This document shows positions 18,875 through 29,818 of a DNA stretch of 64,000 bases, piece by piece (position 1 is the first letter of the stretch; every line of letters begins with the position of its first letter). The notes beneath the pieces were generated by a model. It saw only the letters and a list, made by a program, of their open reading frames with translations, was not told the DNA's origin and did not search any database. Both the position numbers and the translations under genes were made by a program. The stretch is from Ochrobactrum sp. RH2CCR150 (GTDB taxonomy: Bacteria > Pseudomonadota > Alphaproteobacteria > Rhizobiales > Rhizobiaceae), in contig JACGXE010000016.1 in NCBI GenBank assembly GCA_014138095.1, forward strand, positions 33,898 to 97,897, in the 5' to 3' direction.

Positions 18875-20287
18875 TCAGACCGCCGTACCACCGACGGTTA
18901 CCTGATCCATACGCAGATGCGGCTGGCCAACGCCAACCGGAACCCACTGGCCGCCCTTGCCGCAATTGCCGCTGCCGGTATCGAGCTTCATGTCGTTGCC
19001 GATCATCGAAATGCGCTGCATGGCATCCGGGCCGTTGCCGATCAGCATGGCGCCCTTGATTGGCGCGGCGACCTTGCCGTCCTCGATCATATAAGCTTCC
19101 GTGCAACCGAACACGAACTTGCCGGAGGTGATGTCCACCTGTCCGCCGCCAAACGAAACGGCGTAGATGCCTTTCTTCATGGAGGCGATGATCTCTTCCG
19201 GCGTCTTGTCGCCCGAGAGCATATAGGTGTTGGTCATGCGCGGCATCGGCGCACGGGCATAGGATTCACGGCGTCCGTTGCCGGTTGCCTCCATGCCCAT
19301 CAGGCGCGCATTCTGGCGGTCCTGCATGTAATTGACCAGCTTGCCGTCATCGATCAGCACCGTGCGGTTGGTCGGCGTGCCTTCATCGTCGATGGTCAGC
19401 GAGCCGCGACGCTCGGCAATCGTGCCGTCATCCACGACCGTCACACCCTTGGACGCCACTTGCTGGCCGAGCAGCCCGGCAAAGGCGGAGGTCTTCTTGC
19501 GGTTGAAATCGCCTTCGAGGCCATGGCCGACCGCTTCATGCAGCATGACGCCCGGCCAGCCATTGGCGAGAACAATGTCGAACGTGCCTGCCGGGGCAGG
19601 GATCGCTTCCAGATTGACCAGTGCCTGCCGCAGAGCTTCGTCGGCTGCGTGCTGCCAGCTTTCAACGGTGATGAATTCGCCAAAACCCTTGCGCCCGCCC
19701 AGCGTATGCGAGCCGGATTCCTGTCGGTCGCCGCTGCCTGCCACGACCGACACGGTGAGCCGCACCATGGGACGGATATCGCGCACGAAATGGCCGTCAG
19801 CGCGCAGGATTTCGACCTGCTGCCATGAACCGGCGAGCGAGACGGACACCTGACGGACCTTTGGGTCCTTGGCGCGCAAATAGCCGTCGATCTGCTGCAA
19901 AAGCTGCACTTTCGCATCGAAGGTTGGCGAGCCGATCGGGTTTTCGTCGGTATAGAGATGGCGATTGGTGCCAGCCGGTGCTGCGGCGTAGGAACCGCCA
20001 TAGCCCTTGATGGTTGCAGAAACCGCATCGGAGGCGCGCTTCAGCGCGGCCATTGAAAGATCGCCCGCATGGGCGTAGCCGATGGCTTCTCCGGCAACCG
20101 AGCGCAGGCCGAAACCCTGATCCTGATTGAAGGAACCGGTCTTGAGGCGGCCATTGTCGAAAACGAGCGCTTCAGCTTCGCGATATTCGATGAAGAGTTC
20201 GCCGTCGTCGCTGCCCTTGAGGCTCGCGGCAACGAGGCGTTCGATATCGTCACGTCCGGTATCGAAACTGTCGATCAGGCTTTTCAT
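18875..20287 (-). CDS. tldD: Metalloprotease TldD
   Basis: TldD forms a heterodimeric metalloprotease with TldE/PmbA that processes modified peptides and degrades unfolded ones. The zinc motif HEAVGHGLEGD is near residue 255. The N-terminal part includes LRSVAGEAIGYAHAGDLS and the C-terminal part SGKFVFGCTEAYMIEDGKV and IGNGPDAM. The start ATG 20287 gives 470 residues, the usual size. A longer in-frame start at 20446 would include the repeated element described separately and is rejected. tldE is not in the window. Confidence 0.95.
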   Translation of the reverse strand: MKSLIDSFDTGRDDIERLVAASLKGSDDGELFIEYREAEALVFDNGRLKTGSFNQDQGFGLRSVAGEAIGYAHAGDLSMAALKRASDAVSATIKGYGGSYAAAPAGTNRHLYTDENPIGSPTFDAKVQLLQQIDGYLRAKDPKVRQVSVSLAGSWQQVEILRADGHFVRDIRPMVRLTVSVVAGSGDRQESGSHTLGGRKGFGEFITVESWQHAADEALRQALVNLEAIPAPAGTFDIVLANGWPGVMLHEAVGHGLEGDFNRKKTSAFAGLLGQQVASKGVTVVDDGTIAERRGSLTIDDEGTPTNRTVLIDDGKLVNYMQDRQNARLMGMEATGNGRRESYARAPMPRMTNTYMLSGDKTPEEIIASMKKGIYAVSFGGGQVDITSGKFVFGCTEAYMIEDGKVAAPIKGAMLIGNGPDAMQRISMIGNDMKLDTGSGNCGKGGQWVPVGVGQPHLRMDQVTVGGTAV

Positions 20288-20365
20288 AAAAACAAATCCC
20301 GCAGCATGTGTCTGCTGCAGGATGTAAGCCTTAAAGCGGTTGAGAACAACCACGCGATGAAGAAC

Positions 20366-20452
20366 TGTTGAGATTCTGGTGATGGCGAGGCGAAAACCGT
20401 GGGCCGCGAGAACCGGCGCGGAGTGCACTTTAGGGTACATGAGCACCGGAAG
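20366..20452 (-). repeat. Dispersed 87-nt element, copy upstream of tldD
   Basis: This 29-codon stretch reads LPVLMYPKVHSAPVLAAHGF and onward on the minus strand. It is homologous to the copy at 28610-28696, with no insertion or deletion across 87 bases. It lies about 80 bases before the tldD start, in the same direction. It also has inverted arms (GGTGCTCATGTACC and GTGCACTCCGCGCC) around a short loop. Confidence 0.7.
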
Positions 20453-20502
20453 CGCAGCGGGATGCGGTTTGCAGCCCGCCAGCGCCGGAATATCGATAGT
20501 TC

Positions 20503-21117
20503 TTAGGGGAGGGCGTCGAAGCCTTCACCAAATCCCTTCAAGTCGACGGGAATGCCGACGCCTTCTTCCGGCGTCTGGAAGACGATGAAGGTTGCGGCCT
20601 TGCCGGAACGCAGCGTCTTCAGAAGTTCGTCTTCGAGAATGACTTCCGCATAGCAGCCGTCTTCGAAGCAGCGCACGAAATAGGCGCGGCCGATATCCTT
20701 GCCGTCAACATTGAGTCCAAGACCGTTCGGCAGCAGAACGCCGAGCGGGGCCAGCACGCGAAGAATGCGCGCCTTGTTATCGGCGGTTTTCAGAACCACG
20801 ACCGAAAGGCCGAGTTCCGGGCGCTTGGCGGCAACCACGTTCTGGATCAGCGCGCATTGCTCGGTCTTGGCGCCGGCAGGCGTATCGCAGAGCACAGCCC
20901 ATGCGCCGTGCTGCGACTTCAGCTTGCCGCTTTGCTGCGGGTTGGTCGGGGCGGCCTGCGACTGCGCAGCCGGAGCCTGATCCGGTGTCTGCAACGGCGC
21001 GGGCGTGTCCTGCGCGGCAGACGGCAAGGTCGCGGCGGCAAGCGACAGGCTGACACCAGTGGCAAGGGCCATCAGGCGCTGAAGAATCGGGCGGTTGGCA
21101 AGCATGCGGACAGTCAT
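20503..21117 (-). CDS. Invasion-associated locus B (IalB) family protein
   Basis: The 204-residue protein has a signal peptide (LMALATGVSLSLAAATLPSA, cleavage near AAQ), a Pro/Gln/Ala-rich linker, and an IalB domain with HGAWAVLCDTPAG, QCALIQNV and YFVRCFEDGCYAEV. The paired cysteines in the last motif probably form a disulfide. IalB was named in Bartonella, where it helps entry into erythrocytes, but the family is common in free-living Rhizobiales, so no virulence role should be assumed. GGAG precedes the ATG at 21117. Confidence 0.88.
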   Translation of the reverse strand: MTVRMLANRPILQRLMALATGVSLSLAAATLPSAAQDTPAPLQTPDQAPAAQSQAAPTNPQQSGKLKSQHGAWAVLCDTPAGAKTEQCALIQNVVAAKRPELGLSVVVLKTADNKARILRVLAPLGVLLPNGLGLNVDGKDIGRAYFVRCFEDGCYAEVILEDELLKTLRSGKAATFIVFQTPEEGVGIPVDLKGFGEGFDALP

Positions 21118-21543
21118 GAAATCTCCAGATCGAATCAGTGGGACGTTAACGCGCAGCATCAGCCATGAAAAGCAATCAGAGACGTGATTATCAGTCATCG
21201 TCAATTAAAGCTGTCATCGCAACGGTGATATCGCCTGTTGGATCGATTGTCACGTAGCACGTGCGGCAAAACCTCTTTTCAAATCATGGCTTCATTATGG
21301 GATTTGTAGGTTTTTCCCAAGTTTTTGCCGGTTTACGGATGCACTTACATAAGGTTAGGAATCCGCGCGGAATTGGGAGTGGTTCTGTCTGCGGGCAAAA
21401 GCTGCGCGCAAAAATGCCGCACAGGAACATATTCGCCTTCCTTGCGGTGTGCGTTAAGGTGTGATTTGAACGCCGACGGGGGATGCGGCCGTCATTTGCG
21501 TCCGGCGTCCAAGCCTGAAAGGGCGAAAAGGGAGAGAGTTCTG
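21118..21543. other. Divergent promoter region between the IalB gene and ctaC
   Basis: About 425 bases without a recognised gene. It must hold the promoter of the cytochrome oxidase cluster on the plus strand. GCACGTGC at 21257 is a small palindrome. I see no clear known operator. Confidence 0.45.
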
Positions 21544-22428
21544 GTGGATAAGATTGTTGCCACAACGAAGGGCGCCGTCGTTGGTGCTCTTGCAGTGCTG
21601 TGGATGACCGGTGCCGCTTTGGCGGATCAGCCGCGTCCATGGGAATGGAGATTTCAGGACGCTGCAACGGGTATTGCCGAGCAGATTCATTGGTTTGAGC
21701 GCTATACGCTCTGGTTCATTATTCCGGTTACGTTGCTGGTTCTGGCGTTGCTGGTGATCGTTGTGCTTCGCTTCCGGGCGAGCGTCAATCCAGAACCGTC
21801 GAAGACTAGCCACAATACGATGATCGAAGTGATCTGGACCGTCGGTCCCGTGATCATTCTTTTGTTCCTGGCTGTGCCGTCGTTCCAGCTTTTGACCGCG
21901 CAATATTCGCCGGAAGACCCGTCCCTGACGATCAAGGCGACCGGCTACCAGTGGTACTGGGGTTATGAATATCAGGTCGACAATCCGGTCAGCTTCGATG
22001 CCCTTCTGTTGAAGGATGGCGATCGCGCCGCTGCGGGCAAAGAGGATAAGTCCCGCTATCCGCGCCTTCTGGCCGTCGATAATGAAGTGGTTGTTCCAGT
22101 CGGTGAAAGCGTTCGCCTTCTGGTGACTGCCGCCGACGTGATCCATTCCTGGACCATTCCTGCCTTCGGCGTAAAGATGGACGCCGTTCCGGGCCGTATC
22201 AACGAAATCTGGTTCAAGGCTGAAAAAGAAGGCCTCTATTACGGTCAGTGTTCCGAGCTTTGCGGCAAGGATCACGGGTTCATGCCAATCGCCGTGCGTG
22301 TTGTCTCGAAAGACCAGTATCAGACCTGGCTCGCTGCTGCGGGATCGGATCTGAACGGTGCGAACAAGGCGTTGCAAGCTGCCGTCGAAGGTGGCGAAAA
22401 CAATAAAGTGGCTGCGGCGGGTCTCTGA
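21544..22428 (+). CDS. ctaC: Cytochrome c oxidase subunit II
   Basis: Subunit II takes electrons from cytochrome c through its CuA centre in the periplasm. After a cleavable signal (GAVVGALAVLWMTGAALA) there are two membrane helices (LWFIIPVTLLVLALLVIVV and IEVIWTVGPVIILLFLAVPS). The cupredoxin domain follows, with DVIHSWTIPAFGVKMD and YYGQCSELCGKDHGFM, which hold the CuA ligands. The aromatic electron entry patch GYQWYWGYEY is present. The GTG at 21544 follows AGGGAGAG; the open frame extends upstream to 21325, but that part lacks signal-peptide character. Confidence 0.95.
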   Translation: MDKIVATTKGAVVGALAVLWMTGAALADQPRPWEWRFQDAATGIAEQIHWFERYTLWFIIPVTLLVLALLVIVVLRFRASVNPEPSKTSHNTMIEVIWTVGPVIILLFLAVPSFQLLTAQYSPEDPSLTIKATGYQWYWGYEYQVDNPVSFDALLLKDGDRAAAGKEDKSRYPRLLAVDNEVVVPVGESVRLLVTAADVIHSWTIPAFGVKMDAVPGRINEIWFKAEKEGLYYGQCSELCGKDHGFMPIAVRVVSKDQYQTWLAAAGSDLNGANKALQAAVEGGENNKVAAAGL

Positions 22429-22449
22429 TCCCGAACGCCAAACTGTTGA

Positions 22450-24126
<1,677 letters not shown>

Positions 24127-24368
24127 TCGTGCGAAGGGCGGGGTCTGCAAAAGACTTCGCCCTTTCCAACAAATTGTGCTAAAGGCGGGCGACATTCTGT
24201 TCCGCCCATCGCGTTATGACCGTACTGGCAGGTTTATCCTGCCGACAATTGCACGGCATTTCCGGCAGGAACGGATGTTCTCCGGGAGGGACAAGTTGTG
24301 TTGGTTGTCGAACTGCATCGAACAAGATGCGGTGGTCGGACCGGTGAATTTGAGGTTATTGAAGTCTA

Positions 24369-25325
24369 ATGTCGCTGGTGGAAAAAAACGTAAGCGTTTC
24401 AGGCCCGAATGACGCAGTCGCGTTCTCGGAGGCAACGGCGCGGGACTATCTGGTTCTGCTGAAGCCGCGCGTGATGTCCCTTGTGGTGTTCACGGGGCTG
24501 GTCGGGCTTGTCCTTGCTCCGGGCACGATGAACCCCGTTCTGGCTGCCATCAGCATTCTGTGCATCGCAGTTGGCGCTGGTGCGTCCGGTGCGCTGAACA
24601 TGTGGTACGACGCCGATATCGACGCGGTGATGAAGCGTACCCGTAACCGCCCGATTCCGGCCGGTGTGATTGCGCCCGATCAGGTTCTGGCTTTCGGCCT
24701 GACGTTGTCGGTCTTCTCGGTCCTGACGCTTGGCCTGATGGTCAACTGGCTGTCGGCAGCGCTTCTGGCCTTCACCATCTTCTTCTATGCCGTCATCTAT
24801 ACGATGTGGCTCAAGCGTTCGACGCCGCAGAACATCGTCATTGGCGGTGCTGCGGGCGCATTCCCGCCCATGATCGGCTGGGCCGCGGCAACGGGCGAGA
24901 TCACCTGGGACAGCGTCGTGCTGTTCATGATCATTTTCCTCTGGACGCCGCCGCATTTCTGGGCGCTGTCGTTGTTCTCGACCAATGATTACGAAGCTGC
25001 GCGCATTCCGATGATGCCGAATGTGAAGGGCGAGCTTTCGACGCGCCGTCAGGCGATGTTCTACACACTGCTCATGGCGCCGGTGGGCGTGCTGCCATGG
25101 GTGATGGGTTTTGCAGGCCCGGTCTATGGCGCTGTATCGGTGCTGCTGGGCGGAGCCTTTGTTTATTATGCCTGGCGCATGTGGATGGCCGCATCGCAGC
25201 CCGCCATGCTGGTTGCCGCGCGCAAGCTGTTCCGCTTTTCGCTGGTGTACCTGTCGGGCCTGTTCGCGGTTATGCTGTTTGAGGCACTGACGTTCAAGGC
25301 GCTTCACGCCTTTGGAGTGTTGTAA
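24369..25325 (+). CDS. ctaB: Protoheme IX farnesyltransferase (heme O synthase)
   Basis: CtaB farnesylates heme b to heme o, the precursor of heme a for the neighbouring oxidase. It is a UbiA-family protein with nine membrane helices. The prenyl-diphosphate and Mg-binding motif [19 protein letters not shown] is near residue 78, and a second Asp-rich region includes [19 protein letters not shown]. The 318-residue length is normal. Its stop overlaps the start of the next small gene (TAATG). Confidence 0.96.
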   Translation: MSLVEKNVSVSGPNDAVAFSEATARDYLVLLKPRVMSLVVFTGLVGLVLAPGTMNPVLAAISILCIAVGAGASGALNMWYDADIDAVMKRTRNRPIPAGVIAPDQVLAFGLTLSVFSVLTLGLMVNWLSAALLAFTIFFYAVIYTMWLKRSTPQNIVIGGAAGAFPPMIGWAAATGEITWDSVVLFMIIFLWTPPHFWALSLFSTNDYEAARIPMMPNVKGELSTRRQAMFYTLLMAPVGVLPWVMGFAGPVYGAVSVLLGGAFVYYAWRMWMAASQPAMLVAARKLFRFSLVYLSGLFAVMLFEALTFKALHAFGVL

Positions 25326-25510
25326 TGGATAAGACGGTAGAAAAGCCGGTACATGAGAAGCTGGAACTGGTCGTACCGACCGAGCAGCAGAAGAAAGCCC
25401 AGCGCAACCGGTCCTGGGGACTGGCAATTGCCTTGGCGCTGTTCGTGCTGCTCGTCTATGTCGGCACGATAGCGAAACTGGGTGCCAATGTTCTGGTACG
25501 GCCGCTCTGA
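25325..25510 (+). CDS. CoxF-like small membrane protein
   Basis: A 61-residue protein with one membrane helix (WGLAIALALFVLLVYVGTIA) after a charged N-terminus. Its position between ctaB and ctaG, and its size, match the CoxF-type protein found in rhizobial oxidase clusters. The exact role is not known; assembly of the oxidase is inferred from position. The ATG overlaps the ctaB stop (TAATG), so translation is probably coupled. Confidence 0.75.
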   Translation: MDKTVEKPVHEKLELVVPTEQQKKAQRNRSWGLAIALALFVLLVYVGTIAKLGANVLVRPL

Positions 25511-25558
25511 CGAAAAGTTCGGGTTAGGCTGTTTCGGGAGGGAAACTGGGAGGAGACC

Positions 25559-26185
25559 ATGGCAGATCAGCAGGATAAAGACGAAAAGCTCAAGCGGCAG
25601 CAGCGTTCCAACCGGACCATTGCCATTGCCTGCGTGTCTTTCTTCGTCTGCATGATCGGCGCAGCCTATGCGTCTGTTCCGCTTTACACGCTTTTCTGTC
25701 AGGTCACCGGCTATGGCGGCACGACGCAGCGTGTCGAACAATATTCCGATACGATCCTCGACAGGACGATCAAGGTGCGTTTCGACGCCAATACGGCCAA
25801 TGGCCTGCCTTGGGATTTCAAGCCGGTGCAGCGCGAAGTGACGGTGCGTATCGGCGAAACCGCCATGATCAAGTATGAAGGGCGCAACCTGTTCGATCAA
25901 ACGACCTTTGGCCGTGCGAGCTTCAATGTCTCGCCGGGCCGCGCAGGCGCCTATTTCAACAAGGTCCAGTGTTTCTGCTTCACGGATACCACGCTGAAGC
26001 CGGGCGAAGACATGGAAATGCCGGTGGTTTTCTTCGTCGATCCGGAGATCGTCAACGATCCCGATCTGAAGGATGTGAAGACCATCACGCTTTCATACAC
26101 CTTTTTTCCGATCGAAAAGCCGAAGCCGGTTGCTGACGCAAAGCCGGCGACGAAGACCGAAGCTGCGATGAGCAGCGGGGGATAA
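25559..26185 (+). CDS. ctaG: Cytochrome c oxidase assembly protein CtaG (Cox11)
   Basis: CtaG/Cox11 delivers copper to the CuB site of subunit I. The 208-residue protein has one N-terminal membrane helix ([20 protein letters not shown]), the conserved [16 protein letters not shown], and the copper-binding CFCF motif ([12 protein letters not shown]) near residue 138. The conserved [11 protein letters not shown] follows. GGGAGGAGA precedes the ATG. Confidence 0.96.
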   Translation: MADQQDKDEKLKRQQRSNRTIAIACVSFFVCMIGAAYASVPLYTLFCQVTGYGGTTQRVEQYSDTILDRTIKVRFDANTANGLPWDFKPVQREVTVRIGETAMIKYEGRNLFDQTTFGRASFNVSPGRAGAYFNKVQCFCFTDTTLKPGEDMEMPVVFFVDPEIVNDPDLKDVKTITLSYTFFPIEKPKPVADAKPATKTEAAMSSGG

Positions 26186-26412
26186 AGGGACACGAGTTTC
26201 GATGCGGCACATAATGCCGCAAAGACAAATGCGACGACTGGTTTTATTGTCGGATTCGGACCGTCGGTAAAACCGCTTGATTATTGACGGTATGCGGCAT
26301 CTGGTCAGGGAGCCATCTGACGCAAAACATGGTCGCGCTTGCGTGTGTCCCTTCGTGGATTTCAGCAGGCAGGCACGAGAGAGGAGCCCCTCAGGGGATT
26401 ACGGGGAGAGAC

Positions 26413-27291
26413 ATGGCGGACGTACACGAGAAGAACCACGATTATCACATTATAGCGCCCAGCCCTTGGCCGTTCCTGAGCTCGATGGGCGCTTTTGTGC
26501 TCGCAATCGGCGGCATTGCCTGGATGCGTTATCTCAATGCGAGTGAGCTGCCGTTCTTCGGGCACAACCTCGTAACGCCGTGGCTTTTCTTCATCGGCCT
26601 CGCAATCGTGCTGTATTGCATGTTCGGCTGGTGGTCGGACACGATCAAGGAAGCGCATGAGGGTCATCACACCCGCGTCGTGTCGCTGCATCTGCGCTAT
26701 GGCATGATCATGTTCATCGCCTCGGAAGTCATGTTCTTCGTGGCATGGTTCTGGGCGTTTTTCGATGCAAGCCTTTTCCCGAATGAAGTGCATCAGGTAG
26801 CACGCGCCACGTTTACGGGCGGTGTCTGGCCTCCGAAGGGCATCGAGGTTCTCGATCCGCTTCACCTGCCGCTCTACAACACCGTGATCCTGCTTCTGTC
26901 GGGCACGACCCTGACCTGGTCGCACCATGCGCTGCTGCATAACGACCGCAAGGGCATGATCACCGGCCTCGCTATCACTGTGGTGCTCGGCATTCTGTTC
27001 TCGTTCGTGCAGGCCTATGAATACATGCACGCTCCGTTCGCGTTCAAGGACTCGATCTACGGCGCTACCTTCTTCATGGCCACCGGCTTCCACGGTTTCC
27101 ACGTGATCATCGGCACGATCTTTTTGCTGGTCTGCCTGTTCCGCGCAATCGGTGGCGATTTCACGCCGAAGCAGCATTTCGGTTTCGAAGCTGCCGCCTG
27201 GTACTGGCACTTCGTTGACGTGGTCTGGCTGTTCCTGTTCTTCGCCATCTATGTCTGGGGTGGCTGGGGTGCGCCGATGCACGGTGGCTGA
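26413..27291 (+). CDS. ctaE: Cytochrome c oxidase subunit III
   Basis: Subunit III stabilises the oxidase core and helps proton uptake. The 292-residue protein has seven membrane helices with MFIASEVMFFVAWFWAFFDA, the loop GVWPPKGIEVLDPLHLPLYN, and FHGFHVIIGTIFLLVCLFR. It ends WYWHFVDVVWLFLFFAIYVWG, as the family does. The ATG at 26413 follows GGGGAGAG; an earlier in-frame start at 26284 adds unrelated residues and is rejected. Confidence 0.97.
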   Translation: MADVHEKNHDYHIIAPSPWPFLSSMGAFVLAIGGIAWMRYLNASELPFFGHNLVTPWLFFIGLAIVLYCMFGWWSDTIKEAHEGHHTRVVSLHLRYGMIMFIASEVMFFVAWFWAFFDASLFPNEVHQVARATFTGGVWPPKGIEVLDPLHLPLYNTVILLLSGTTLTWSHHALLHNDRKGMITGLAITVVLGILFSFVQAYEYMHAPFAFKDSIYGATFFMATGFHGFHVIIGTIFLLVCLFRAIGGDFTPKQHFGFEAAAWYWHFVDVVWLFLFFAIYVWGGWGAPMHGG

Positions 27292-27378
27292 TTGGCCGTA
27301 ATCTGAATTTCGAGGCGGCCCTGGCAACATGGCCGCCTTTTGCTTGTCTGGAGCAGTATTGAAATGAAGGAGCGCGCC

Positions 27379-27786
27379 ATGCCTGATGCCAATCTTTATC
27401 CGCCGGTTGATCCGATCAAAAGCGGTATAGCGGGACGTTGCCCGCGCTGCGGCGAGGGCAAGCTGTTCAACGGTTTTTTGACGGTTGCGCCACGCTGCAC
27501 TTCCTGCGGGCTGGATTATTCGTTTGCGGATTCCGGTGATGGTCCGGCGGCCTTCGTAATCCTGATCATCGGCTTCATTGTCGTCGGGCTGGCGCTTTGG
27601 ATGGAAGTCAATGTCGGTCCGCCGCTCTGGGTGCATTTCATCCTGTGGGTGCCGCTGGCGATCATCCTCAGCCTTGTCGCCATGCGATGGATGAAGGGTA
27701 TTCTGATCAATATGCAATATCGCAACAAGGCTGCCCCCGGCACGATACAAACAAGTGCTGACAGCCATACGGATACGAAAGAATGA
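27379..27786 (+). CDS. DUF983 zinc-ribbon membrane protein
   Basis: The 135-residue protein has a zinc-ribbon pair (CPRCGEGKLF and CTSCGLDY, about residues 20-45) followed by two membrane helices (FVILIIGFIVVGLALWMEV and PLAIILSLVAMRW). DUF983 genes are commonly found in oxidase clusters of alphaproteobacteria between subunit III and surf1, as here, but the molecular role is unknown. AAGGAG lies 6 bases before ATG 27379, so this start is chosen over ATG 27364. It overlaps surf1 by ATGA. Confidence 0.85.
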   Translation: MPDANLYPPVDPIKSGIAGRCPRCGEGKLFNGFLTVAPRCTSCGLDYSFADSGDGPAAFVILIIGFIVVGLALWMEVNVGPPLWVHFILWVPLAIILSLVAMRWMKGILINMQYRNKAAPGTIQTSADSHTDTKE

Positions 27787-28529
27787 CCGAGCGTCAGGTT
27801 TCCCGCCGTTTTCCCTGGGGCGTTGTCATCGCATCCGGCATCGCGCTGATCATTCTGCTGGCGCTCGGCACCTGGCAGGTGGAACGGCTGTTCTGGAAGG
27901 AAGCGCTGATCGCTTCCACCAATGAGCGCATCAAGGAACCGCCCTTGTCGCTGGCGGATATGGAAAAGCTCTATAAGGAAAAGGGCACGGTCGAATATCT
28001 GCCGGTCACGGTGTCGGGCACTTTCATGCATCAGGGCGAACGGCACTTCCTGTCCACCTATGAAGGTGCTGCGGGCTATAATGTCTATACGCCGCTGATG
28101 CTGGAAGATGGCCGCTTCGTGCTGGTCAATCGCGGCTTCGTTCCCTATGAAAAGAAGGACCCGGCCACCCGCGCCGATGGCCAACTCGACGGGCCGGTCA
28201 GCATAACCGGGCTGGCGCGTGATCCGTTGTCGGCGAAACCGGGCTTCTTCCTGCCGAATAACGATATCGCCAAGAATATCTTCTTCTGGAAGGACTGGGC
28301 GGCAATGGCCGAAAGCGCCGATCTGCCGGATATCAATCAGGTCGTGCCGTTCTTTATCGATGCCGATAACAAGCCCAATCCGGGCGGTCTGCCTATTGGC
28401 GGTGTGACGATCATCGAATTTCCCAACAACCATCTGCAATATGCCGTGACGTGGTATGGCCTCGCTCTGGCGCTGATCGGGGTTGTCGGAACATGGCTAT
28501 GGCGTTATCGAAAACAGCCAAGGGGTTGA
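27783..28529 (+). CDS. SURF1-family cytochrome oxidase assembly protein
   Basis: SURF1 (Shy1 in yeast) binds heme a and helps insert it in subunit I. The protein (248 residues) has an N-terminal helix (GVVIASGIALIILLALGTWQVERL), including the conserved GTWQ-ERL pattern, a periplasmic domain with VLVNRGFVP, and a C-terminal helix (TWYGLALALIGVVGTWLW). This two-helix layout is typical. It overlaps the DUF983 gene by ATGA and ends the oxidase cluster. Confidence 0.93.
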   Translation: MTERQVSRRFPWGVVIASGIALIILLALGTWQVERLFWKEALIASTNERIKEPPLSLADMEKLYKEKGTVEYLPVTVSGTFMHQGERHFLSTYEGAAGYNVYTPLMLEDGRFVLVNRGFVPYEKKDPATRADGQLDGPVSITGLARDPLSAKPGFFLPNNDIAKNIFFWKDWAAMAESADLPDINQVVPFFIDADNKPNPGGLPIGGVTIIEFPNNHLQYAVTWYGLALALIGVVGTWLWRYRKQPRG

Positions 28530-28609
28530 CATTGGCCGCGTTGCGGCCCAACTCCGTGAAGGTCAGTTGATATTCGGTCTCTGACGGCCTGCAAATGGCG
28601 CGGTTTTCG

Positions 28610-28696
28610 CTTCCGGTGCTCATGTACCTTCAAGTACATTCCGCTCCGGTTCTCAAACCACACCATTTTCGGCTCCTCATAGACCGAATCTCAGCC
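28610..28696 (+). repeat. Dispersed 87-nt element, copy upstream of ispH
   Basis: In one frame this reads LPVLMYLQVHSAPVLKPHHF and onward. Against the copy at 20366-20452 (minus), 15 of 29 codons are identical, 6 are synonymous and 8 change the residue, with no indel. The element ends 40 bases before the ispH ATG and points toward it, as the other copy points to tldD. Arms GGTGCTCATGTACC and GTACATTCCGCTCC form an imperfect hairpin. Confidence 0.7.
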
Positions 28697-28736
28697 GACC
28701 CTAAGTCCTTCGTCAAGCCGAACCTGCGAGCTCTTC

Positions 28737-29804
28737 ATGACCGATCAGCGCCCCCCACTGGAAATCCGCCTTTGCGGTCCGCGCGGCTTTTGCGCCGGTG
28801 TTGACCGGGCGATCCAGATCGTCGTGCTGGCGCTGAAGAAATACGGTGCGCCGGTCTATGTCCGCCATGAGATCGTGCATAACCGCTATGTGGTCGAAGG
28901 GCTGCAATCGCGCGGCGCAATCTTCGTCGAAGAGCTTGATGAGATCCCGGCGGAGCATCGCGATCAGCCGGTTGTTTTCTCCGCCCATGGTGTGCCGAAA
29001 TCCGTGCCTGCCGATGCTGAATCCAAGAACCTTTTCTATCTCGATGCGACCTGCCCGTTGGTTTCCAAGGTGCACAAGCAGGCGATGCGCCATCAGCGGC
29101 TTGGACGCCATGTGATTTTGATTGGTCATTCCGGCCATCCTGAAGTCATCGGCACGATGGGCCAGCTGCCGGAAGGCGCGGTCACGCTGATCGAGACGGT
29201 CGAGGACGCCCGCAACTGCCATTTTGCCGATGAGGATAATCTCGGCTTCGTCACGCAGACAACGCTCTCGGTGGACGATACGGCCGGCATTATCGAGGAA
29301 TTGCAGGTGCGCTTCCCCAATCTTTCTGCCCCGGCTGCGGAATCGATCTGCTATGCCACCACCAACCGTCAGGATGCGGTGCGGGCGGCAGCGCCCGGCT
29401 GCGACCTTTTCCTGATCGTCGGCGCACCGAATTCGTCCAATTCGAAACGTCTGGTTGAAGTGGCGGAAAAGGCGGGCGCGCGCATGTCCATGCTGGTGCA
29501 GCGCGCCGCCGATATCGAATGGGACAAGATCGGCGATATTTCCGTTGTCGGTCTTTCGGCAGGCGCTTCTGCACCGGAAATCATCGTTGATGAAATCATC
29601 GCATCGTTCCGCGACCGCTTCAATGTGCGCATTGAATTGGCGGAAACGGCAGTGGAAACCGAGAACTTCCTTGTAAATCGTGAAATTCGCGATGTGGAAC
29701 TGACGGTGCAGGATATGGCATTCGTCAATGGCGAGAACAGGGTTGCCGGTATTCCGAAGCTGGCACCCCAGATCATGCCTAAGATAATGCCCAAGGTCAT
29801 ATAG
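28737..29804 (+). CDS. ispH: 4-hydroxy-3-methylbut-2-enyl diphosphate reductase IspH
   Basis: IspH is the last enzyme of the MEP pathway, making IPP and DMAPP through a [4Fe-4S] cluster. The three cluster cysteines lie in [27 protein letters not shown] and [11 protein letters not shown]. Conserved histidines ([10 protein letters not shown] and IGHSGHPEV) and the catalytic Glu region [12 protein letters not shown] are present. The 355-residue length is usual for this order. The isoprenoid product also feeds heme O synthesis. It leads an ispH-thrB-rnhA run common in Rhizobiales. Confidence 0.97.
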   Translation: MTDQRPPLEIRLCGPRGFCAGVDRAIQIVVLALKKYGAPVYVRHEIVHNRYVVEGLQSRGAIFVEELDEIPAEHRDQPVVFSAHGVPKSVPADAESKNLFYLDATCPLVSKVHKQAMRHQRLGRHVILIGHSGHPEVIGTMGQLPEGAVTLIETVEDARNCHFADEDNLGFVTQTTLSVDDTAGIIEELQVRFPNLSAPAAESICYATTNRQDAVRAAAPGCDLFLIVGAPNSSNSKRLVEVAEKAGARMSMLVQRAADIEWDKIGDISVVGLSAGASAPEIIVDEIIASFRDRFNVRIELAETAVETENFLVNREIRDVELTVQDMAFVNGENRVAGIPKLAPQIMPKIMPKVI

Positions 29805-29818
29805 GGGAAATAAACGGC

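Noticed and set aside
28595..28804. 69-codon frame covering the repeated element before ispH, as a gene
   Set aside because: It runs past the ispH start into the gene in another frame. The element itself is reported as a repeat rather than a gene.
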